From Deltaproteobacteria bacterium (lineage in GTDB: Bacteria; Myxococcota_A; Polyangia; DRWM01; JAAZOP01): 64,000 bases of DNA. Numbering within the stretch: position 1 is the first letter of the stretch; every line of letters begins with the position of its first letter. The DNA lies in assembly GCA_016218815.1 (NCBI GenBank), contig JACRCX010000038.1, forward strand, positions 1-64,000. Reading direction: 5' to 3'. The position numbers and the translations under genes were made by a program. Under the pieces are notes generated by a model, which worked only from the letters and a program-made list of their open reading frames with translations, made no database searches and was not told the origin of the DNA. Below, piece after piece: positions 36,145 to 43,855 of this stretch.

Positions 36145-37046
36145 GGACGGAAGCGTTCCGGGGACGCCAACGCCGCCTGGACCACGCGCGCCAGCGCGGC
36201 GATGAACCGCGGGTCGTCGTTGAGCGACCGCGCCCGGCGCCACGACAGTCCCAACCCCTCGGCGTGCCGGCGGTGCACGATATCGATGTCGTACAGCGTC
36301 TCGACGTGGTCCGCCGTGAATCCGAGCGGCACCTCCACGACGCTCCGCACTCCTTCCCGCGCGAACGTGTCGAGCACCTCTTCCACGGGGGGGCCCTGCC
36401 ACGGCTCGCGGGCGTTCGGCGGCACGCTCTGCCAGCCCACCGTCCAGCACGCGGCGTCCAGCCGCTTCCCGATCGCGTCCGCGGCCGCCTCGACCTGTCC
36501 CGCGTACGCCTCGCCCGTCAGCCGCAGCGGCAGGCTGTGCGCGGAGAACACGTATCCCGCGTCCGCGCCGGCTCCCCCCTCCGCGATCACGTCGGCCCAC
36601 GCGTCCAGGAACGCCGGCTCCGCGAACCAGCTATGGACGAACAACGCGTCGACGCCCCAGCCCGACGCCCCCAGAGCGCTCCGGGCGTGCGCAAGCTGAT
36701 CGCCGGTCGTCACGCTGGTGAAGAACGGCGACGCCGCCAGCAGCACCAGCCGTTCCGTGCCCGCCTCGCGGAGCGCGGCGAGCTGCCGGGCCATCGACGG
36801 CTCCGAATGCCGGAATCCGGCGCGGCAGACGAAGCCCCCGCCCAGCCTTGCCTCGAGCGCCGCCGCCTGCCGCTCCGTGAGCTCGTCCAGCGGCGAGAAG
36901 CCGCCGATGAGGTCGTAGCGCTCGACGATCGCCCCGAGCACCGGCGGCGGCACCTCGCGGCCGAGATAGCGCATCAGGAAGGCCGGGATCTCCTCGCGCG
37001 TGCGCGGGCCGCCCGAGGTGAAGAACAGGACGCCGGTCACGCTCAC
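36141..37046 (-). CDS. hemH: Ferrochelatase
   Basis: 301 aa from GTG 37046 (VSVTGVLFFTSGGPRT). Signatures: VFSAHSLPLR with the metal-binding His, and VPLGFTADHVETLYDID with the conserved Glu. It inserts Fe(II) into protoporphyrin (or coproporphyrin in some bacteria). Slightly short against the usual 310-350 aa. The GTG overlaps the hemE stop as GTGA, and its own stop overlaps the hemG start, so the three genes form a tightly coupled haem operon. Confidence 0.93.
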   Translation of the reverse strand: MSVTGVLFFTSGGPRTREEIPAFLMRYLGREVPPPVLGAIVERYDLIGGFSPLDELTERQAAALEARLGGGFVCRAGFRHSEPSMARQLAALREAGTERLVLLAASPFFTSVTTGDQLAHARSALGASGWGVDALFVHSWFAEPAFLDAWADVIAEGGAGADAGYVFSAHSLPLRLTGEAYAGQVEAAADAIGKRLDAACWTVGWQSVPPNAREPWQGPPVEEVLDTFAREGVRSVVEVPLGFTADHVETLYDIDIVHRRHAEGLGLSWRRARSLNDDPRFIAALARVVQAALASPERFRP

Positions 37047-38104
37047 GTCGCGCCCCCCGCGCCGGCCGGAGGATTGCGCCGGCTCAACGCGTGCACGTGC
37101 TCGACCGCGAACCCCACGTTCTCCGGGGACGTCGTCGGCAGGACCCCGTGACCGAGGTTGAACACGTGGCCGTCGCGACTGCCCGCACGCCGCAGGACGT
37201 CGGCGATGCGCTCCCCCAGCCGCTCCTGCGGCGCCAAAAGCAGGACGGGGTCGAGGTTCCCCTGCACCGCCCGGTCGTGGCCCACCGCCTGCCACGCCTC
37301 GTCCAGCCCCAGCCGCCAGTCGACCGCGATCACGTCGCCGCCCGCGGCCCGCACCTCGGCCAGCATGTGCGACGCGCCGTTGGCGAAGTGGATGTGCGCC
37401 GCGCTCGGGTCGAGCCGCGCGAAGATGTGCTCCACGTGAGGACGCACGAACTCGGCGTAGTCAGTCTTGGACAGACAGCCGACCCAGGAATCGAAGAGCT
37501 GGACGGCCTGTGCGCCGGCGGCGATCTGCGCGCCGAGCACGTCGGCGCAGACGTCCGCGAGCTTCTCCGCCAGCCGGTGCCACGCCGCCGGATCCGCCAC
37601 CATCATCGCCTTCGTATGCTCGTAGTGTCGCGACGCCCCACCCTCGATGATGTAGCTGGCCAGCGTAAAGGGCGCGCCCGCGAACCCGATCAACGCCGCC
37701 TTGCCGTCCAGCTCGCGCCGGACGGTGCGCAGGGCCTCCAGCACGTACGGGATCGCCTGCGTCGGATCGACCGGGCGCAGGCGGTCGACGTCCGCCGCCG
37801 TCCGCACGGGGTTGCGGATCGCCGGGCCGTCGCCCTTCTCGAAAACCAGATCCAGTCCCATCGCCGGGAGCGGGAGCAGTATGTCGGCGAAGACGATCGC
37901 GGCGTCCAGCTCGAAGCGCCGCATCGGCTGCAGCGTCACCTCGACCGCCAGCTCCGGCGTGCGGCACATCTCCAGGAAGCCGTGACGTGCGCGGAGCGCG
38001 CGGTACTCCGGCAGGTAGCGTCCCGCCTGGCGCATCATCCACACCGGCGTGCAATCGACCGGCTGCCGCCGACACGCCGCCAGGAACCTCTCCGCCTTGT
38101 TCAC
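37043..38104 (-). CDS. hemE: Uroporphyrinogen decarboxylase
   Basis: 353 aa from GTG 38104 (VNKAERFLAACRRQPVD), with AGGAG 8 nt upstream. The frame runs further upstream but that part encodes low-complexity intergenic repeats. Signatures PVWMMRQAGRYLPEYR and GFAGAPFTLASYIIEGG. It decarboxylates the four acetate groups of uroporphyrinogen III. First gene of hemE-hemH-hemG; the neighbouring cytochromes at 52437 and 61393 create a large haem demand, though no shared regulation is seen. Confidence 0.95.
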   Translation of the reverse strand: MNKAERFLAACRRQPVDCTPVWMMRQAGRYLPEYRALRARHGFLEMCRTPELAVEVTLQPMRRFELDAAIVFADILLPLPAMGLDLVFEKGDGPAIRNPVRTAADVDRLRPVDPTQAIPYVLEALRTVRRELDGKAALIGFAGAPFTLASYIIEGGASRHYEHTKAMMVADPAAWHRLAEKLADVCADVLGAQIAAGAQAVQLFDSWVGCLSKTDYAEFVRPHVEHIFARLDPSAAHIHFANGASHMLAEVRAAGGDVIAVDWRLGLDEAWQAVGHDRAVQGNLDPVLLLAPQERLGERIADVLRRAGSRDGHVFNLGHGVLPTTSPENVGFAVEHVHALSRRNPPAGAGGAT

Positions 38105-38170
38105 GCTCCCCGCTCCTGCCCCCCCCGGGACCGGCGCAATACACCATAGCCAGCCTCTCGTGTCCACGCA

Positions 38171-38228
38171 CCCCCGCCCCCCCCGCCCCCCCCACCCCCG
38201 CTGGCCGGTTCCCTGTTCCCTGTTCCCC
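38171..38228. repeat. Poly-C tract and TTCCCTG tandem repeat
   Basis: 38171-38200 is almost pure C with scattered G and A; 38207-38228 is GGTTCCCTGTTCCCTGTTCC-type 7-mer repeat (GGGAACA on the minus strand), a common intergenic repeat type. Lies between divergent hemE and 38308. Confidence 0.55.
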
Positions 38229-38307
38229 GTTCGCCGGTTGATCCCGTTTCGCCCGTTTGCGCCCTCGCCTCCCCCGTTGTACCCTTCCTTCGGACTGGAG
38301 GTACGCG

Positions 38308-39123
38308 ATGGCACAGGCGGCAATCCGCTCCACGGTGACGCAGAAGGTCCGCGGGTTCCTCGTCGGCGAAGGCGTCCCGCTCGCGCCCTGGACGAAGCTC
38401 GACGACATCTACGGCGGGCTGTACGGCCTGATGAACCGGCGCCGCGACGACGCCCTGTTCTGGCCCCGCGTCACGCGGTTGCTCGACGACATCGTCGCCG
38501 ACGTCACCGACCCGACCTCGCCGCGCCGGCTCCCCGCCCCCCAGGCCGAGCTGCTCTCGTCGTGGGACGTGGACTCGCTCGTCGCCGATCTCCGTCGCTC
38601 GCTTCCCGGCGGAGAGGTCCGCGGGGACCCGACGACCGTGCGCCGCTTCGGCCAGAAGCTCGCCGCGCGGCTGCTCGGCGGCTTCCTCCTGCTCGGCCTG
38701 GCCGCTGCCGGCTGCAAGGAGGAGGATGGCGACATCCTCCCCGACGGAGGCGACGCGGCGGACGTCGCCGACGAGGCGTCTTCCTGCCCCGGCGGCTCCG
38801 GCACCGGCTGGTCCGAAAGCTGCGCGCTCGAACCGACCTCGGTCCTCTGGTGTACCATCGCCACCTCCGAGGCCGATCTCAACGACCGGGGGGAGCTTTG
38901 CTCCTGCTTCGCCAGCCTCAACGACGGCTGGCGCACCGGCCTGGCCGCTCTCTTCGCCACGGAGGATGCGGCGACCGTCTCGCGTGCGCTGGGCGAGATG
39001 CTCAATTGCGTGTGCCCGACCCCCGCGTTGCGCGACGGCGCCTACCGGGATCCGACTTCCGGTCCGTACTTCGGCTCCCTGTGCGAGCCCGCGCCGGCCT
39101 ACAAGGGCGTCTCGTTCGAACGC
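38308..39123 (+). CDS. Unknown protein with internal transmembrane/lipobox-like segment
   Basis: 271 residues from ATG 38308 (GGAGG 6 nt upstream). It starts without a signal peptide: residues 1-115 are helical and charged (RGFLVGEGVPLAPW, DDIYGGLYGLMNRRR). A hydrophobic segment RLLGGFLLLGLAAAGC follows at about 117-133 and ends like a lipobox, then an acidic stretch and a C-terminal domain with seven or so cysteines (CTIATSEADLN, LCSCFAS, NCVCPT). Its TGA stop (39124-39126) overlaps the ATG of a radical SAM enzyme, so the two are coupled. It may be the substrate or partner of the two radical SAM enzymes downstream; no family recognised. Confidence 0.65.
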
Positions 39124-39125
39124 TG

Positions 39126-40226
39126 ATGTCCCAGGACTTCCGGCATCCGCACGAGTCCCTCCCGCGCGTCCCGGACACGTGCTTCTGGGAGATTACCGAC
39201 GCCTGCAATCTGCGTTGCATCCACTGTGAGCAGGACGCCGGCACGAAACGTCCCGACGAGCTGGACGCCGGCGAGGCCTTGCGGCTCGCCGACCAGCTCG
39301 CCGATGCCGGCTGCCGCTGCGTCAACCTCACCGGCGGCGAACCGCTCGTCCGCTCCGACTGGCCGAGGCTCGCCCGGCGCCTCGCCGATCGCGGCGTGCT
39401 CGTCGCCGTCGTGACCAACGGCGTCCTCGTCGACGACGACACCGTCCAGCGCATGCTCGACTCCGGCGTCGACGCCGTCGCCGTGTCCCTCGACGGCGAG
39501 CGCGAGGTGCACGACGCGATCCGCGTCCCGGCCTCGCGCTCCATCGGCTCCGTCTTCGACCTGGCCGTCGCGGCGCTCGACCGGCTCGCCGCCACGCGGC
39601 TCAAGCTCGCCGTCATCACCCAGGTCCATCGCCGCAACCTCGAGCGCCTCGAGGCGATGCACGAGCTTCTCGCACGGCGCCGCATCGACGCCTGGCAGAT
39701 CCAGGTCGCCATGCCGCTGGGCCGGCTGCTGGAATACCGCGAGCAGTACCTCATCCGGCCGGGCGACCTGCCGCGGCTGGAAACGACCGTGGCCGCCTTC
39801 GTGAGCGCCGGACGGATCCCGATCCGTCCGGCCGACAATATCGGCTACTACGGCTGCGAGGAGGCGGTCCTGCGCCGCACGGCCAAGGGGGATCCGTCGT
39901 TCTGGACCGGTTGCACGGCCGGGCTCCGGGTCGCCGCCGTGTGCAGCAACGGCGACGTCAAGGGCTGCCCGTCGCACCCGCGCGCCTTCGTGGTGGGCAA
40001 CGTGCGCGAACGGCCCTTCGGCGATATCTGGGCCCGCGAGGAGAATTTCGCCTACAACACGCGCTGGCGCGACGAGGACCTGGTCGGCGGCTGCGCCCGC
40101 TGCCCCTTCCACCACATCTGCCGCGGCGGCTGCCGGACGATGGCCTTCTCCGTCACCGGCACGATCTACGACAATCCCTTCTGCCTCCAGCGGGTCCGTC
40201 ACCGAACCGACGGGTCGAAGGACTGA
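39126..40226 (+). CDS. Radical SAM/SPASM protein, first of pair
   Basis: 366 aa; ATG overlaps the previous stop. The radical SAM motif is CNLRCIHC near residue 27, with GGEPL, and VSLDG later in the barrel. SPASM cysteines: CTAGLR, CSNGDVKGC, CARCPFHHICRGGC and a final PFC. Family knowledge: such proteins use S-adenosylmethionine and two extra Fe-S clusters to modify peptides or proteins. Close paralog of the next gene (same length and motif order), suggesting two related steps or a heterodimer. Confidence 0.9.
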   Translation: MSQDFRHPHESLPRVPDTCFWEITDACNLRCIHCEQDAGTKRPDELDAGEALRLADQLADAGCRCVNLTGGEPLVRSDWPRLARRLADRGVLVAVVTNGVLVDDDTVQRMLDSGVDAVAVSLDGEREVHDAIRVPASRSIGSVFDLAVAALDRLAATRLKLAVITQVHRRNLERLEAMHELLARRRIDAWQIQVAMPLGRLLEYREQYLIRPGDLPRLETTVAAFVSAGRIPIRPADNIGYYGCEEAVLRRTAKGDPSFWTGCTAGLRVAAVCSNGDVKGCPSHPRAFVVGNVRERPFGDIWAREENFAYNTRWRDEDLVGGCARCPFHHICRGGCRTMAFSVTGTIYDNPFCLQRVRHRTDGSKD

Positions 40227-40234
40227 GCCGCGAC

Positions 40235-41290
40235 GTGCCGCAACCTGCACCACACCGTCCGCCTCCGCGATTCTGCGTCTGGGAGCTCACGCTGGCGTGC
40301 GACGCCCGCTGCATCCACTGCGGCTCGAGCGCCGGAGCGCCGCGCCCTGCCGAGCTCGACACGCCCGAGGCGCTGGCGCTGTGCGATGCGCTGGCCGACC
40401 TCGGCGTCCCCCACGTCACACTGTCCGGCGGCGAGCCGCTGCTGCGGCCCGACTGGGAGCAGCTCGCCGCACGCCTCGTCGCCCGTGACGTCGCCGTCGA
40501 GCTGATTTCCAACGGCCTCGCGCTCGACGACGACGTGGCGCGACGCATCGCCCGCAGCGGTGTGCGCAGCGTGACGCTCAGCATCGACGGCCCGGAGGCG
40601 ATCCATGACGCCCTGCGCGGCGTCCGCGGGGCCTTCTCCCGCGCGGTCGCCGCCGCCGCGCGTTTACGGCGCCAGGGCCTTCCGGTCGGCGCCGCGACCC
40701 AGATCAACGCGCGCAACATCGACCGCCTCGAGGAGCTGGAGTTGGCGCTGTGCGACGCCGGCTTCCAGGGCTGGCAGCTCCAGCTCACCATGCCCCACGG
40801 GCGGTGCGCCGAGCACGCCGACCTGGTCGTTCCTCCCGCGGCGGTGCTCCGGATCGTCGACTTCGTGCTGGCGGCGCGTGCCCGTCGCAAGCTTCCGGCC
40901 TACGCCGCCGACAACATCGGCTGGATGCTGCGCTGCGAGCCGCTGCTGCGCTCGCGCAAGGATCCCCCCGAGTCGTTCTATCCCGGCTGCCAGGCCGGGC
41001 TCGGCGTGATCGGCCTGGCGAGCGACGGCACGGTCCGGGGCTGCCTCTCGCTGCCGCCCGCATTCGACGAGGGGAACGTGCGCGACCGTCCCCTGGCGGC
41101 GATCTGGCATGACGAGAGCCTGTTCGCGTTCAACCGTCGTTTCCGCGCGTCCGACCTGACCGGCGCGTGCGCCGAGTGCCCTTTCGCCCGCGTCTGCCGT
41201 GGCGGCTGCAAATCCCTGGCAGTCGCGGTGACGGGCGGAGCGTCGGAAAACCCGTACTGCGCGCGGCTGTCTTCCTCGACGGAGCGGTAA
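40235..41290 (+). CDS. Radical SAM/SPASM protein, second of pair
   Basis: 351 aa from GTG 40235 (VPQPAPHRPPPRFCVWEL), 8 nt after the first enzyme. The motif is CDARCIHC, with SGGEPLLRPDW and LSIDGPEAIHD. SPASM cysteines: GCQAGLG, GCLSL, CAECPFARVCRGGC and NPYC. Clearly homologous to the preceding gene. The stop lies 24 nt from the convergent phosphoesterase stop; two palindromes separate them. Confidence 0.9.
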   Translation: MPQPAPHRPPPRFCVWELTLACDARCIHCGSSAGAPRPAELDTPEALALCDALADLGVPHVTLSGGEPLLRPDWEQLAARLVARDVAVELISNGLALDDDVARRIARSGVRSVTLSIDGPEAIHDALRGVRGAFSRAVAAAARLRRQGLPVGAATQINARNIDRLEELELALCDAGFQGWQLQLTMPHGRCAEHADLVVPPAAVLRIVDFVLAARARRKLPAYAADNIGWMLRCEPLLRSRKDPPESFYPGCQAGLGVIGLASDGTVRGCLSLPPAFDEGNVRDRPLAAIWHDESLFAFNRRFRASDLTGACAECPFARVCRGGCKSLAVAVTGGASENPYCARLSSSTER

Positions 41291-41305
41291 GGGCCCGGAA
41301 CCGAA

Positions 41306-41325
41306 CCGCGCCCTTCAGGGCGCGG
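41306..41325. repeat. Palindrome A at convergent gene ends
   Basis: CCGCGCCC TTCA GGGCGCGG. It may act as a bidirectional terminator. The phosphoesterase stop codon (41315-41317) lies in its loop. Confidence 0.6.
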
Positions 41326-42550
41326 CTGGGTTGTCCAGGGCAGCCGCGGGCTCAAGCCCGCGGTTCGGATGCGGAGCCGCGAGCGTGACCAGGGTGATCT
41401 CCGGCGCCGTGCCCAGGCGCAGCGGCGGGCCCCAGAACCCCGTGCCCTCGTTGACGTGGATCCACGTCCGGCCGTGGCGCGCCGTGCCGCTCGAGTAGCG
41501 GAACACGAGGTCCACGATCCACTTCCACGGCCAGAACTGGCCGCCGTGCGTGTGTCCGGAGAGCTGCAACCCCACTCCCGCCGCCTCGGCCTGGTCCAGG
41601 CCCCGCGGCTGGTGCTCGAGCAGCACGAGCGCCCGGGTCGGATCGCGTCCGGTCAGCGCCTTTCGCAGGTCGGGGCCGTGGCCCGGCGCCATCCCGGTTC
41701 CCGACCAGTCGTCGATCCCGGCCAGGTCGAAACTCGCACCGTCCTTCCCGATGGCGACGCGCTCGTTGTGCAGCACGCGGATCCCCAGGCGCGTCACCTC
41801 GGCCAGCCATTCCTCGACCCCCGAGTAGTACTCGTGGTTGCCGGTGATGAAGTACACGCCCAGCGGTGCCCGCAAGTCGGCCAGCGGCGCCACCACGTCG
41901 CGAAGCTGGTCGACGGAGCCGTCCACGAGGTCGCCGGTGATCGCGACGATGTCCGGGTGCAGGTCGTTCACGCGGCGCACGACGGCGGCCAGCCACTCGC
42001 GCTGCAGCGTCGGTCCCAGGTGCAGGTCCGAAATCTGTGCGATCGTCGTGCCGTCGAGCGACGGGGGGAGCCGGGGCAGCTCGATCCGGACACGGTTGAC
42101 GACCGGCGCGCGCAAGGCGCCCCAGATCGCGACTCCCGTCAGCAGCACCGTCACGCCTCCAACGCCGAGCGCGCAGATGCGCGCGAGCGGCACTTTCCGA
42201 GCCGCGTCCGCCAGCGGGTTGGGCCAGCCGCCGAGCTTCGTCGCGGCCCAGATCACGAACCGCACGAGATCCCCGAGGCCGAAGAACGCCGTGAGGAAGA
42301 CGATCATCCCCATCCAGACGTACGGGACGAAGAGGACGAATCGCGCCGTCGCCGGCGACAGGACGCGCGAGAGCAGGAACGTCGTCGGTAGCAGCACCGC
42401 CAGCGCCACGAGCGCCCACGTCGCGATCGCCCGCCACGGCGCCGGCAGGGCCGGGTCCCGCACCAGCCGCAGCCACAGATACGTGTGCGCCCCGCCCAGG
42501 ACGGCGATGACGATCGTGAGGAAGATGATGTACTGGAGGACTCGCGGCAT
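41315..42550 (-). CDS. Membrane-anchored metallophosphoesterase
   Basis: 411 aa. Four N-terminal transmembrane helices (about 5-28, 40-60, 72-95, 125-148), then a calcineurin-type domain: ISDLHLGP, TGDLVDGSVD, GNHEYYSG, LEHQPRGL and SGHTHGGQ, all with the metal-binding residues. Resembles the YkuE/YaeI-type group whose role may be in lipid or cell-envelope metabolism. The C-terminal residues after NRGLEPAAALDNPAAP are encoded by two palindromic repeats and are probably a late addition. Confidence 0.9.
   Translation of the reverse strand: MPRVLQYIIFLTIVIAVLGGAHTYLWLRLVRDPALPAPWRAIATWALVALAVLLPTTFLLSRVLSPATARFVLFVPYVWMGMIVFLTAFFGLGDLVRFVIWAATKLGGWPNPLADAARKVPLARICALGVGGVTVLLTGVAIWGALRAPVVNRVRIELPRLPPSLDGTTIAQISDLHLGPTLQREWLAAVVRRVNDLHPDIVAITGDLVDGSVDQLRDVVAPLADLRAPLGVYFITGNHEYYSGVEEWLAEVTRLGIRVLHNERVAIGKDGASFDLAGIDDWSGTGMAPGHGPDLRKALTGRDPTRALVLLEHQPRGLDQAEAAGVGLQLSGHTHGGQFWPWKWIVDLVFRYSSGTARHGRTWIHVNEGTGFWGPPLRLGTAPEITLVTLAAPHPNRGLEPAAALDNPAAP
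41344..41363. repeat. Palindrome B at convergent gene ends
   Basis: CCGCGGGCT CA AGCCCGCGG, a 9-bp stem, in the coding end of the phosphoesterase, 18 nt from palindrome A. This GCGGGCT...AGCCCGC type is widespread between genes in GC-rich bacteria. Confidence 0.6.
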
Positions 42551-42674
42551 CGGGCGGTGCTTCTAGTACAACGGCCCGCCAAGATGCCAGAACCGAACCG
42601 CGAGCCTCGGCGAGCGGACCGTCCTTCCCGGCGGGCCGCGGGTTCCGGAGCACCGCCGTTGGGCTGCCGCCGTT

Positions 42675-43403
42675 CTACTCGCCGTTCGGCACGCCGTACC
42701 GCACCACCGGACCGTCGTCGTCCGGAACCCAGACCGCGTAGTCGGGGACCGGATCCGGGTGCGGCACGGCGTAGGCCGGCATCGGACCCGGGTACGGCTC
42801 CACCCCGTACATCGGCTGGGGCATCGGGTCGGGCACGGGCACCCCGTACTCCGGCATGGGCACCGCGTACGCTACCGGAGGCTCCACGTCCCGCTGCGTC
42901 GTCCCGCCGCCGTCCCGCACGCGCCGCCCGTCGTCACGCCCGCCGTCGTCCCGCTCGTCCGCGTGGTGCTCCTCGTCGGTGCCGCCCCGCCACACGCGCC
43001 CGCCCGTGTCGTCGTCCTCGGCCGTGCCGTCGCGGTCGCCCTCGCCGCCATCGTCGCCCGGTCCGCCCCGGAACACCGTGCCGCTCGAGTCCTCGTCCGC
43101 TGCGGTCGTGTCGCCGCCGTCCGGCGCGTTCTCGTCCCGGTCCGGCTCCCCCTCGCTCCCGCCTCCGGCATCCGCCGCCGGCGATGCTCCGCCGTCTTCT
43201 TCCGACTGCACGGCTTCGCTCGGTCGGTCCGCCTCTCCGCGCCGTGCCCCCGAGCACGCCTTCATCGGCAGTGCGGCCAGCGCCGTCAGGACGAGCGTGC
43301 GGAAGACCCGCGCCGGCCGGACCCGCGGGATCGGCTTCGCTGCGTCTGGTGAAGCATTGCGATGTTCGGTTGTTGCGGACTCGGGCTGCTTGCGTTCCTT
43401 CAT
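42675..43403 (-). CDS. Acidic lipoprotein-like protein with Tyr-Val-Pro repeat tail
   Basis: 242 aa, with GGGAGG upstream of the ATG. A hydrophobic segment (about 35-47, TLVLTALAALPM) precedes KACSG, a poor lipobox. The middle (50-175) is Asp/Gly/Glu-rich low complexity. The last 65 residues contain six Y-[AG]-V units: AYAVPMP, EYGVPVP, MYGVEP, AYAVPHP, DYAVWVP and RYGVPNGE. No family recognised. The repetitive Tyr/Pro tail could be a ligand-binding or a modified peptide region; two radical SAM/SPASM enzymes lie 1.4 kb away. Confidence 0.6.
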   Translation of the reverse strand: MKERKQPESATTEHRNASPDAAKPIPRVRPARVFRTLVLTALAALPMKACSGARRGEADRPSEAVQSEEDGGASPAADAGGGSEGEPDRDENAPDGGDTTAADEDSSGTVFRGGPGDDGGEGDRDGTAEDDDTGGRVWRGGTDEEHHADERDDGGRDDGRRVRDGGGTTQRDVEPPVAYAVPMPEYGVPVPDPMPQPMYGVEPYPGPMPAYAVPHPDPVPDYAVWVPDDDGPVVRYGVPNGE

Positions 43404-43855
43404 CGTTCTCTACCTCCCGGAAGCGGCGGTCGCGGACTACCTACGTGCCGCTCCGGCGCGCGGTTCTTTCGCGATCACATTGCCACACTCGGCCGTCCCG
43501 AGGAATAGCGCCTTCCTATCGACGTTCACGTCGCCCGGCAAGCCGGCGCGCACGCGGGGCGGGCAGAGCGCCGGCTCCCCCGTGCAGTCGGTGGCGCCAA
43601 CGCACGGCGCGCCCGTGTTGCGCGGCCCCGGATCGCCGCCGTCGGGCGCCGCGGCGTCGTCGCCGGTCGCGGGGCATCTCGGGACCGGCGCGGAGTTCTG
43701 CCCGTGGCACGACGGGACGCCGCGCCGGGTCCGGCCGGCGCAAGCCCGCGGCACGGAACCCGGTTCCCCGTCCATGCCGCCGCTGGCTTGCCTCTCGCAT
43801 GCGGCCCGGCCGGCCCGACCGGCATGTGTCCCGGGTGGCCTAGGAGGGGAATCCC
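43404..43855. other. Intergenic region with a possible lipoprotein remnant
   Basis: 452 nt between divergent genes. On the minus strand an open stretch ending at 43437 reads NTGAPCVGATDCTGEPALCPP, the kind of cysteine-rich motif found in lipoproteins here, but without a credible start or signal peptide. It may be a decayed gene. It should also hold the promoters of the genes at 42675 and 43856. Confidence 0.3.

Noticed and set aside
37043..38323. hemE starting at 38323
   Set aside because: The added 73 residues are low-complexity translations of the poly-C and GGGAACA repeats; the GTG at 38104 matches the family start and has a ribosome-binding site.
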